NCBI GenBank assembly: GCA_004556755.1
Contig: SFFW01000003.1
Coordinates: 1-64,000 of the forward strand
Direction of reading: 5' to 3'
DNA length: 64,000 bases
Source of the DNA: Clostridiales bacterium
GTDB taxonomy: Bacteria; Bacillota; Clostridia; Oscillospirales; Oscillospiraceae
The translations under genes were made by a program, and so were the position numbers. Shown piece by piece: positions 1-5,781 of the stretch. The notes beneath the pieces were generated by a model. That model worked only from the letters and a program-made list of their open reading frames with translations, did not search any database and was not told the DNA's origin. How positions within the stretch are numbered: position 1 is the stretch's first letter; every line of letters starts with the position of its first letter.

Positions 1-1080
1 AAGCGCTTCGCAGACGGGAAGGTCACAATGCCGTATTCTTCTTTCCTCGGTTACCGCAAAGGGGCGGATGGCCTGCCTGAGATCGTCCCGGAGGAAGCGG
101 CCATCGTCCGGCAGATCTACACGCTTTTCATACAGGGCAAGACGCTCAACTGGATCGCGAAGCACCTGACGGAACAGGGCATCCCGACGCCGCGAGGGAA
201 AGTCAAATGGCAGAGCAGCACAGTTGAGAGCATCCTGACGAACGAGAAGTACAAGGGCTGCGCGATCCTGCAGAAGAAGTTCACGGTGGATTTCCTTTCC
301 AAGAAAATGAAGGTGAACGAGGGTGAGGTCCCGCAATACATAGTGGAACAGAGCCATCCGGCGATTATTGACCCTGACCAGTGGGAAAAGGTGCAGACGG
401 AGATGGCGGTCCGCAAATCCAGAGGGAGGCATCACAACTGCCTGAGTCCCTTCTCGGCAAAGATCGTCTGTGGCGATTGCGGGGAATACTACGGCCCCAA
501 GGTATGGCATAGCACCGACAAGTACCGCCGCGTGATCTGGCAATGCAACGGGAAATTCAAGGGCGAGCACCGCTGCGGCACACCGCACCTGTACGAGGAT
601 GACATCAAGCGCCTGTTCCTGCAGGCTGTGGCGGATCTTACAGAGGCGCGAGAGGTCCTGATGAATACCTGCCAGATGCTTCTGGATGAATACTTGAACA
701 CAGAGTCCCTTGATGCAGAGAGCGCTGCGCTGGAGACCGAGCTGGATATCGTCTCGGAGCTCACGCGGAAGCTGATCGCGGAAAACGCCACCACGGTCAT
801 ACAGCAGGAGGAGTACAATCGGAGATACGATGCGCTGGCCCAGCGGTACCGCGATGCCGAGGATAGAGCGCAGCAGCTTCAGAGCCAGAAGGTTACCCGG
901 CGCTTTCAGGGCGATGTGATCGAGAGCTTTATGAATGAGATCCGGGCCTTTGACGATTCTTTCCCGGTCCAATACAGTGACCGTTTATGGCTCAACCTGA
1001 TTGACCGGGTGACGGTTTATGAAGATGGGCGGCTGGTCTTCCGATTCAAAAATGGAACAGAGATCACGGAAACTCTTTGA
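1..1080 (+). CDS. Large serine recombinase, C-terminal part (5' end outside window)
   Basis: The reading frame is open from base 1, so the gene begins left of the window; the ATG at 28 is internal. The visible 359 residues lack the N-terminal resolvase domain with the catalytic serine. They show the recombinase domain (roughly residues 10-115, with WIAKHLTEQGIPTPRG), then a recombinase zinc ribbon with cysteines at visible residues 157, 160, 182 and 192, then a charged, probably coiled-coil tail (about 215-320). This is the usual layout of large serine integrases that move phages and integrative elements by site-specific recombination. A terminator follows at once and an intact tRNA-Pro lies 270 bases on, so this is probably the right-hand end of an integrated element. 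The partner att site is not identified. Confidence 0.92.
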   Translation, partial: KRFADGKVTMPYSSFLGYRKGADGLPEIVPEEAAIVRQIYTLFIQGKTLNWIAKHLTEQGIPTPRGKVKWQSSTVESILTNEKYKGCAILQKKFTVDFLSKKMKVNEGEVPQYIVEQSHPAIIDPDQWEKVQTEMAVRKSRGRHHNCLSPFSAKIVCGDCGEYYGPKVWHSTDKYRRVIWQCNGKFKGEHRCGTPHLYEDDIKRLFLQAVADLTEAREVLMNTCQMLLDEYLNTESLDAESAALETELDIVSELTRKLIAENATTVIQQEEYNRRYDALAQRYRDAEDRAQQLQSQKVTRRFQGDVIESFMNEIRAFDDSFPVQYSDRLWLNLIDRVTVYEDGRLVFRFKNGTEITETL

Positions 1081-1097
1081 CGGCAGATACGATAACA

Positions 1098-1138
1098 GCC
1101 CGTGATGGGGACCGATTGATCCTCATCACGGGCTTTTA
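1098..1138 (+). terminator. Rho-independent terminator of the recombinase gene
   Basis: A 13-bp stem (GCCCGTGATGGGG at 1098-1110 with its complement at 1121-1133, one G-T pair), a 10-base loop, then TTTT. It starts 17 bases after the recombinase stop. Confidence 0.85.
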
Positions 1139-1292
1139 TCATTGAAACGATTATGGCCGTTTGAAACGTTTGCTTTTCCGGCCAGCGTGCTTGTTTCGGG
1201 AAAACAGCTTCTGAAAGGCGCTTGATCATGGCGGATGCCAGCACAAATGCACCCGCTCTCAGCAGAAAGCCTTGCAGCAAGCGACTTTTAGG

Positions 1293-1341
1293 GCAAAAAG
1301 AAACGGACCAAACATCGACACGTTGTATCAATGTTTGGTCC
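1293..1341 (-). terminator. Terminator downstream of tRNA-Pro
   Basis: Perfect 11-bp inverted repeat (GGACCAAACAT at 1305-1315, complement at 1331-1341) with a 15-base loop. Read on the minus strand it begins 6 bases after the tRNA CCA end and is followed by a T-rich run (GTTTCTTTTT). It fits a tRNA terminator. An integration-related inverted repeat is a less likely alternative. Confidence 0.7.
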
Positions 1342-1346
1342 AATTA

Positions 1347-1422
1347 TGGTCCGAGTGACAGGATTCGAACCTGCGGCATCCTGCTCCCAAAGCAGGCGCG
1401 CTACCAACTGCGCTACACCCGG
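1347..1422 (-). tRNA. tRNA-Pro (anticodon TGG)
   Basis: A complete 76-base cloverleaf can be drawn on the minus strand. The acceptor stem is CCGGGTG/CACTCGG with one G-T pair, the D arm contains AGTTGGTAG, and the anticodon stem CCTGC/GCAGG encloses TTTGGGA, giving anticodon TGG. The T arm is GCAGG-TTCGAAT-CCTGT, A73 is the discriminator and CCA is encoded. It reads proline CCA codons, with wobble to other CCN codons. It stands alone, with its own promoter and terminator. The neighbouring serine recombinase suggests that this locus is an insertion neighbourhood, but the tRNA gene itself is intact. Confidence 0.97.
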
Positions 1423-1433
1423 ATATGCATTTT

Positions 1434-1462
1434 ATTATAGATGATTTTTGCCGCTTCTGCAA
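1434..1462 (-). promoter_or_regulatory. Sigma-70-type promoter of tRNA-Pro
   Basis: On the minus strand, TTGCAG (-35, 1457-1462), a 17-base spacer and TATAAT (-10, 1434-1439). The -10 box ends 11 bases upstream of the mature tRNA 5' end. Confidence 0.8.
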
Positions 1463-1542
1463 TACCCACCTTGCGTTCCCTGAAAATTTTTCGCAAAGGT
1501 GAAATATACCTACGATTTCTCCGTCTATATAGGTGAAGCGGC

Positions 1543-1636
1543 TTGAGGCCGGCCGCCGAAACACAAAATATATGTGACTATTTCCTCAAAGCTTGCCGCT
1601 GCCGCAGCTTGGCGGTGCGGAGCTTCAAGGCCTCAA
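1543..1636 (+). other. Candidate structured RNA leader
   Basis: TTGAGGCC (1543-1550) pairs perfectly with GGCCTCAA (1629-1636) and closes about 78 bases that contain smaller GC-rich inverted repeats (CCGC...GCGG, AAGCTT...AGCTT). It lies just upstream of a 37-codon ORF that is itself followed by a strong terminator. It could be a cis-regulatory leader or part of a small RNA. It matches no riboswitch class that I can recognise. Confidence 0.35.
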
Positions 1637-1662
1637 TATATTTTCTGAAAGGACTACTTACC

Positions 1663-1776
1663 ATGGGTTGCATCGGCTTCATACTTGAACACACCGCAAA
1701 GATCCTCGACTGGACCAACGACGACTACGAGGCTGCTATCATCAGAGAGATCGCATCCTACTTTGACCAGTCCTGA
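1663..1776 (+). CDS. Small ORF, 37 residues, unknown function
   Basis: ATG at 1663 has an AAAGGA Shine-Dalgarno 9 bases upstream and the ORF ends at TGA 1774-1776; a strong terminator follows 40 bases on. The peptide starts MGCIGFILEHTAKIL and ends with an acidic-aromatic stretch (DYEAAIIREIASYFDQS). The first 15 residues are mostly hydrophobic, and there is no clear signal peptide. I do not recognise the family. A longer in-frame start at 1543 would run through the GC-rich hairpin region and has no ribosome binding site, so I prefer 1663. The arrangement of structured leader, short ORF and terminator looks like a real transcription unit, but the peptide could also be incidental to a small RNA. 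Confidence 0.4.
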   Translation: MGCIGFILEHTAKILDWTNDDYEAAIIREIASYFDQS

Positions 1777-1816
1777 ACAGAATAGACAGCTTCCGGTATT
1801 TTAAATCACTGTACGG

Positions 1817-1856
1817 CACGGCTATTCGATACGAAAGTATCGGATAGCCGTGTTTT
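1817..1856 (+). terminator. Strong rho-independent terminator
   Basis: A 16-bp stem (1817-1832 with 1837-1852, one G-T pair) capped by a GAAA tetraloop and followed by TTTT. It ends the small transcription unit that contains the 37-codon ORF. Confidence 0.85.
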
Positions 1857-1869
1857 GCTCTCCGCCGTG

Positions 1870-2133
1870 TCAGTAGTTTAGAAGCTCGGCGTCTATGCCG
1901 CTCTTCAACTCGCTCACGGCACCGTCGCCGTCGCCCGCCTCAATGAGGTCGGTAAAGCGCACGAGCCGGTTTATCGCATTGGCGACGCCGTAGTGCCGCA
2001 GGTAGAGGCTCCAAAAAGTCCAGCGAAACCTCTTTCGTGGCGTTGAACATCATGGGAAACACCATGCTCCCTGTGAGCTAACAGATGGTCTTGTGGAAGG
2101 TAAATAACTTCTCCGCAAGAAGCTCAGCGCAAA
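1870..2133 (-). pseudogene. Decayed C-terminal part of a GntR/FadR-type (FCD) regulator
   Basis: Read on the minus strand, the piece begins near 2133, gives KLFTFHKTIC, hits an in-frame TAG, and continues LTGSMVFPMMFNATKEVSLDF. One extra T then shifts the frame to WSLYLRHYGVANAIN and on to LIEAGDGDGAVSEL, ending at the stop at 1870-1872. The FH...LTG pattern followed by an EAGD segment near the end is typical of the FCD ligand-binding domain of GntR-family regulators. The DNA-binding N-terminus is absent. One nonsense mutation plus one frameshift make it a pseudogene. The upstream limit is approximate. Confidence 0.65.
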
Positions 2134-2143
2134 GTAAAGACCA

Positions 2144-2175
2144 AACGCCGTGAGCAATTGCTCACGGCGTTTTTC
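2144..2175. terminator. Bidirectional terminator
   Basis: Near-perfect palindrome AACGCCGTGAGC-AATT-GCTCACGGCGTT with a run of A on the left and T on the right, so it can stop transcription on either strand. It sits 11 bases before the -35 box of the TetR operon. Confidence 0.8.
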
Positions 2176-2185
2176 TGCCTTGCTC

Positions 2186-2214
2186 TTGACAGCCTACCGT
2201 TCGGTAGCTATAAT
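2186..2214 (+). promoter_or_regulatory. Consensus promoter with embedded TetR-type operator
   Basis: TTGACA (2186-2191), a 17-base spacer and TATAAT (2209-2214) match the sigma-70/sigma-A consensus exactly. Inside the spacer lies the dyad CTACCG-TT-CGGTAG (2194-2207), the ACCGnnCGGT shape often seen in operators of TetR-family proteins. A TetR gene starts 35 bases downstream. The inference is that this regulator represses its own three-gene operon by binding between -35 and -10. Confidence 0.8.
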
Positions 2215-2248
2215 GCCCATGGAGGATTTGAGAAAAAGGAGGGCTAAC

Positions 2249-2881
2249 ATGGAAAGAGGAAGCACAAAGCGGGAGATCCTCGAAGCGTCGCTGGAGCTGT
2301 TTTCCCTGCAGGGATACGAGGCGACCTCGGTCTCACAGATAGCCGATGCGGTCGGGATACGGAAGGCGTCGCTGTACAGTCACTTTTCCGGAAAGCAGGA
2401 GATACTGGACACGCTGCTTGAAGCCGTGACGGAGGAGTACGAGGCACATTCAATGTTTTCAAAAAAGAAGGATGCCGAATATGTCGAGGAGCCGGCGCCT
2501 GAAATTTGGGAGCTGCCGGACGAGACGGCGCTGCAGCTTATTCTCAAGCACATCGCATATATCATCTGCGACCCGCACATTTCCAAGGTGCGCAAGATGC
2601 TGACGATAGAGCAGTTCAGAAATCCGGAGATTAAACGCCTGCAAACCAAACACAGCTACACCGACGTGATGCGCTATTTTGAGGAGCTTGTCGAGGTGTT
2701 TATCCTACAGCGCCGACTGAGAGACGGCGACAGGGAGGTCATGGCGGCACAGCTTTGTCTCCCGGTTTCGATGTGGATAGCGCTGTGCGACCGTGAGCCG
2801 GAGCGTGAGGCGGAGGTCATGGAGCTTATCCGTCGGCACATCAGCCAATTCTTTGAGGCGTATCGGTGCGAAGGGGAGTAA
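2249..2881 (+). CDS. TetR/AcrR-family transcriptional regulator
   Basis: 210 residues, the usual TetR length. The N-terminal helix-turn-helix spans about residues 26-46 (TSVSQIADAVGIRKASLYSHF), followed by the conserved GKQEIL helix. The C-terminal helical domain is variable and would bind an unknown ligand. ATG 2249 is chosen because AAGGAGGG lies 5 bases upstream; an upstream in-frame extension to 2150 would run through a terminator and the promoter. The gene is first in an operon with a membrane HExxH protein and a membrane methyltransferase and has a palindrome in its promoter, so it probably regulates those two genes and itself. The inducer is unknown. Confidence 0.9.
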   Translation: MERGSTKREILEASLELFSLQGYEATSVSQIADAVGIRKASLYSHFSGKQEILDTLLEAVTEEYEAHSMFSKKKDAEYVEEPAPEIWELPDETALQLILKHIAYIICDPHISKVRKMLTIEQFRNPEIKRLQTKHSYTDVMRYFEELVEVFILQRRLRDGDREVMAAQLCLPVSMWIALCDREPEREAEVMELIRRHISQFFEAYRCEGE

Positions 2882-2883
2882 GT

Positions 2884-3402
2884 ATGTCAAAGCGAGCAAG
2901 ACAGTATATCGGAATTTTGGCGGCGGTCGTCGCCTACTACGTCATCCACGAGGGGGCGCATCTTGTCTATGCCCTCATTACGGGGACTTTCAAGAGAATA
3001 AATCTAATGACACTCGGCGTTCAGGTGGACGTCTTTGCCGAGCGTATGAGCGACACGCAGCTCGGAGTCTTTTGCCTTGCCGGAGCCGTGGCGACCTTTG
3101 CTGCGGCGTATGTGTTGGTGCTGCTTGCGGGCAGGATCGCAAAGGCAAAAAGCAAGCTGCTCCGTGCGGTCGTGTATTACATCACCGTTGCGCTTCTGCT
3201 CCTTGATCCGCTGTACCTCAGCCTGCTGTGCGGCCTGTTCGGCGGCGGCGACATGAACGGCATAGCGCTGCTTGTGCCGGAGCTTGCGGCAAGACTCGGC
3301 TTCGGTGTGCTGCTTATCTTAAACGCACTTGCGCTTTTAAAGCGTGTGCTGCCGGTGTACAGCCGCTCGTTTTCCGAGGGCGGAGCAGGGGAGACAAAGT
3401 GA
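2884..3402 (+). CDS. Small membrane protein with HExxH motif (M50/S2P-like)
   Basis: 172 residues with about four hydrophobic segments. The first carries HEGAH at residues 22-26 (YYVIHEGAHLVYALITG), the zinc-binding arrangement of membrane-embedded M50/site-2-protease-like peptidases. A later GGGDMNGI (about residues 119-126) could supply the third metal ligand, but the canonical LDG motif is not clear. ATG 2884 follows GGGGAG; it begins 2 bases after the TetR stop, and the stop overlaps the next ATG by one base. A protease role is inferred from the motif only. The protein is much shorter than typical S2P enzymes and has no PDZ domain. It may be a non-proteolytic relative. Confidence 0.6.
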   Translation: MSKRARQYIGILAAVVAYYVIHEGAHLVYALITGTFKRINLMTLGVQVDVFAERMSDTQLGVFCLAGAVATFAAAYVLVLLAGRIAKAKSKLLRAVVYYITVALLLLDPLYLSLLCGLFGGGDMNGIALLVPELAARLGFGVLLILNALALLKRVLPVYSRSFSEGGAGETK

Positions 3403-4025
3403 TGGAGTACCCGATAGAAAGGCTCGTGCCGTACCCAATAGCGGCGCTCTGTGTACTTCTGCTGTTCTACGTCGTCTATGTCGCAAAGCTGTGGGCGCTC
3501 AAGCGGCACGGGATCAACGGCCGACAGATCGGCAAGAGAAAGGAGCGGGACATCCACACCGTTGAACTCTTGATGTCGGTCGCCACGGTCGGAATAATCC
3601 CGGCTCAGCTTCTGTCGATCGCACTCGGCTGGAGCCTGCTCCCGGATGGGGCACGCTTCACGGGGCTTTGTCTCGGCCTGCTGGGGGATCTGCTGTTTTG
3701 CGCCGCCGCCCTGCGTATGCGGGATAGCTGGCGTGCCGGGATCCCGAAGGAGGACAGGACCGAGCTTGTGACGGACGGCATTTATGCATACAGCCGCAAC
3801 CCGGCGTTTTTGGGTTTTGACCTGCAATACGCCGGTGTGCTGCTGATGTACTGCAATCCGCTGACGCTCGCCTTCAGCGCATTTGCGGTCGTGACGCTGC
3901 ATTTGCAGATATTGCAGGAGGAGCGCTACCTCGTATCGACGCTCGGCGCACCGTATCTTGACTATAAGCGCCGTGTGTTCCGCTACCTCGGCAGACGAAA
4001 AAGGAAAAACGACAAATCTCAATGA
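3402..4025 (+). CDS. Isoprenylcysteine carboxyl methyltransferase-like membrane protein
   Basis: 207 residues and about five hydrophobic segments. The C-terminal half has the ICMT/PEMT signature: DGIYAYSRNPAFLGFDL (about residues 126-142), then EERYL and YLDYKRRVFRYL near the end, the region that binds S-adenosylmethionine in this family. Bacterial members methylate unknown substrates at the membrane; the eukaryotic namesake methylates prenylated cysteines. ATG 3402 overlaps the preceding stop by one base, so translation is coupled to the HExxH protein. The stop codon lies inside the operon terminator. The family is secure, the substrate is not. Confidence 0.8.
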   Translation: MEYPIERLVPYPIAALCVLLLFYVVYVAKLWALKRHGINGRQIGKRKERDIHTVELLMSVATVGIIPAQLLSIALGWSLLPDGARFTGLCLGLLGDLLFCAAALRMRDSWRAGIPKEDRTELVTDGIYAYSRNPAFLGFDLQYAGVLLMYCNPLTLAFSAFAVVTLHLQILQEERYLVSTLGAPYLDYKRRVFRYLGRRKRKNDKSQ

Positions 4026-4039
4026 GATTTGTCGTTTTT
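4008..4039 (+). terminator. Terminator overlapping the stop codon of the ICMT-like gene
   Basis: GACAAATCTC (4011-4020), a 3-base loop, GAGATTTGTC (4024-4033) and TTTTT. The TGA stop at 4023-4025 lies in the loop and the start of the 3' arm. Confidence 0.85.
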
Positions 4040-4050
4040 GCGCAACACCT

Positions 4051-4164
4051 CGGAATTTGACAGCTCTTTGTGAATTTGCACTTCCCGATAACGAAGCTTT
4101 TCGTGTCGATCCTGTCGGCAAGCCGCTCCTGCGGCAGACCGACTCTTTTCTTGCTCAATGTCTC
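4051..4164 (-). pseudogene. Remnant of an XRE-type helix-turn-helix
   Basis: Read on the minus strand from 4164: ETLSKKRVGLPQERLADRI and then DTKSFVIGKCKF, which follows the pattern of XRE/Cro helix-turn-helix proteins (LxKKxGLxQExLAdRl, then sRqxvskWE). No plausible start or continuation is present, so it is at most a decayed fragment. The similarity is short and judged by eye. Confidence 0.4.
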
Positions 4165-4214
4165 GGATGCTGGTATAATAGGTGCGGTTAAGCGCAATTT
4201 CGGAGGCTGGGAAT

Positions 4215-4313
4215 ATGAATGAGACCGAGAAAATGTTCGCCGGGAACCCGTGCAGAGTCATCCGTGAGATCACCGAAAAGGACTCGATAAAGTATAAACC
4301 CGAGCTGTTTTGA
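4215..4313 (+). pseudogene. C-terminal remnant of a maltose/galactoside O-acetyltransferase
   Basis: A 32-codon frame contains FAGNPCRVIREITEKD (about residues 8-23), the sequence that normally ends the left-handed beta-helix of LacA/Maa sugar acetyltransferases. The roughly 150 catalytic residues that should precede it are absent. The ATG at 4215 is probably accidental. Confidence 0.6.
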
Positions 4314-4336
4314 CATTATCCGAGCCTGATTGTCTA

Positions 4337-4366
4337 TTGAAAACTCAGTAATAAAAAATGTATAAT
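4337..4366 (+). promoter_or_regulatory. Promoter of the CmpB-type membrane protein gene
   Basis: TTGAAA (4337-4342), an 18-base spacer and TATAAT (4361-4366), 38 bases before the ATG at 4405. Confidence 0.75.
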
Positions 4367-4404
4367 TCTTATATTCATTCCACAAGGAAAGAGGTAGTGC
4401 AAAA

Positions 4405-5157
4405 ATGAATCTTCCCCTTGCGTTGGCGTTTTTGTTTTTCGTCGGTTCGACCGCCGGCTGGGTGATGGAGCTTATCTTCCGCCGCTTCTTCTCAAGCCGC
4501 AACCCGGAGCGGAAATGGATAAACCCCGGCTTCTGCACGGGACCGTATGTCCCGCTGTACGGCTTCGGTCTGTGCATACTGTTTCTTGTCACCTCGCTTG
4601 ACTCCCACACACTCATAAAAGACCCTGTTTGGAACAAGCTTGCCCTGTTTTTCCTGTCCGCCGTGGCGATGACCGTCATAGAGTACATCGCAGGTATTCT
4701 CTGCCTGAAGGTGATGAAGGTCCGCCTGTGGGATTACAGCAACGAGTGGGGCAACATACAGGGCATCATCTGTCCGAAGTTCTCGCTTGCGTGGGCTGCC
4801 CTCGGCGCCGTCTATGCCTATCTTGTGCATCCGCACATTTTGGAGGCTTTGGCGTGGCTGTCCAACAATCTGGCGTTCTCCTTCGTGATAGGACTTTTCT
4901 TCGGCGTGTTTATAATCGACTTTGTAGATTCCGCACAGCTCATCGTGAAGCTAAAAAAGTTTGCGGAGGACAACGACGTTGTCGTGCATTACGAGAACAT
5001 CAAAGCGCACATCCGCAGAGCGCAGGACCAGGCGGCTCAGCGCCATCACTTTTTCCGTCCCTTCCGTTCGGAGCGCCCCTTGAACGATCAGCTCAAGGAA
5101 ATGCTCTCCACCTTTGAAGCCCGCAAGCACGGCAAAAAGACAAAGGACAGAACATAA
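4405..5157 (+). CDS. Integral membrane protein, putative ABC-transporter permease family (CmpB/DUF1113-like)
   Basis: 250 residues. About five membrane segments occupy residues 1-180 (for example LALAFLFFVGSTAGWVMELI at the N-terminus), followed by a polar, basic cytoplasmic tail rich in Lys, Arg and His. The pattern GWVMEL, then NPGFCTGPYVPLYG, then WDYSNEWGNIQGIICPKFSLAW is characteristic of the clostridial family annotated as a putative ABC-transporter type IV permease, whose transport role is unproven. There is no ATPase partner nearby. The gene has its own promoter and terminator and a GGAAAGAGG Shine-Dalgarno. It is a single-gene unit between decayed fragments. Confidence 0.75.
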   Translation: MNLPLALAFLFFVGSTAGWVMELIFRRFFSSRNPERKWINPGFCTGPYVPLYGFGLCILFLVTSLDSHTLIKDPVWNKLALFFLSAVAMTVIEYIAGILCLKVMKVRLWDYSNEWGNIQGIICPKFSLAWAALGAVYAYLVHPHILEALAWLSNNLAFSFVIGLFFGVFIIDFVDSAQLIVKLKKFAEDNDVVVHYENIKAHIRRAQDQAAQRHHFFRPFRSERPLNDQLKEMLSTFEARKHGKKTKDRT

Positions 5158-5192
5158 AAAACAGGCAAGCCAATGGCTTGCCTGTTTTTTTT
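5158..5192 (+). terminator. Rho-independent terminator
   Basis: ACAGGCAAGCC-AAT-GGCTTGCCTGT (5161-5185) followed by a long T run, directly after the stop at 5157. Confidence 0.9.
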
Positions 5193-5209
5193 ATATATCA
5201 ACTTGCGTC

Positions 5210-5728
5210 GATGCTCGTTTGGAAAGAGCCGACCCCGAAGAGGTGAAGGAGGCAATGACGGAGGGCGTTAAGTTCCGCTACCTCAGTGCTCCGACCGAGA
5301 TACTCGGAGAAGCGGGCAAGGTCACGGACATAAAGCTTGAGATCATGGAGCGTGGTAAACCCGACGAAAAGGGCAGAAGAAAGCCCGTCGGCACAGGAAA
5401 ATTCGAGACGCTCCCGATCGACAGCGTCATAGCCGCCGTGGGTCAGACCGTCGACTGGGGCGGGCTTGACACAGGCAAGCTCGAAAAGAGCGCAAAGGGT
5501 ACCGCTCTTGCGGATGCACTCACATATCAGACCGCAGAGCCGGATATTTTTGTCGGCGGCGACGTGTATACCGGACCGAAATTTGCGATAGACGCCATCG
5601 CCGCAGGCAAGGAAGCGGCGATCCCCCTGCACCGTTATGTCCACCCCGGGCAGACACTCACCATGGGACGTGACCGCAGAGTATACAGCGCTCTCAATCC
5701 TGTCTTTATTTACAAAGCTTTGACTTGA
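5210..5728 (+). pseudogene. C-terminal remnant of a GltD-like FAD-dependent oxidoreductase
   Basis: The frame encodes RLERADPEEVKEAMTEGV, later VIAAVGQTVDWGGLD and GGDVYTGPKFAIDAIAAGKEA, then PGQTLTMGRDRRVY. This is the NADPH/FAD-binding C-terminal half of glutamate-synthase small-subunit-like oxidoreductases. The N-terminal iron-sulfur and first FAD-binding parts (about 300 residues or more) are missing. The usual C-terminal tail after GRDRR is replaced by unrelated residues. No ribosome binding site or start is visible; the upstream open frame runs backwards through a terminator. It is a gene fragment truncated at both ends. Confidence 0.75.
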
Positions 5729-5753
5729 GATTTTTTGCGCTATATTGTACAAT
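5725..5753 (+). promoter_or_regulatory. Promoter of the SLH protein gene
   Basis: TTGAGA (5725-5730), a 17-base spacer and TACAAT (5748-5753), 28 bases before the ATG. Confidence 0.7.
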
Positions 5754-5781
5754 ATAAAAATAACGTGAAAGGAGCTCAAAA

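Noticed and set aside
1017..1343. Minus-strand ORF of 108 codons between the recombinase and tRNA-Pro
   Set aside because: It starts inside the recombinase gene, crosses a terminator and ends in the tRNA terminator; no ribosome binding site or known domain.
2150..2248. N-terminal extension of the TetR protein
   Set aside because: It would start inside a terminator and run through the promoter and operator; ATG 2249 has a proper ribosome binding site.
5114..5209. Upstream open frame continuing into the oxidoreductase fragment
   Set aside because: It runs out of frame through the end of the membrane protein gene and its terminator; the translation has no similarity to the missing domain.
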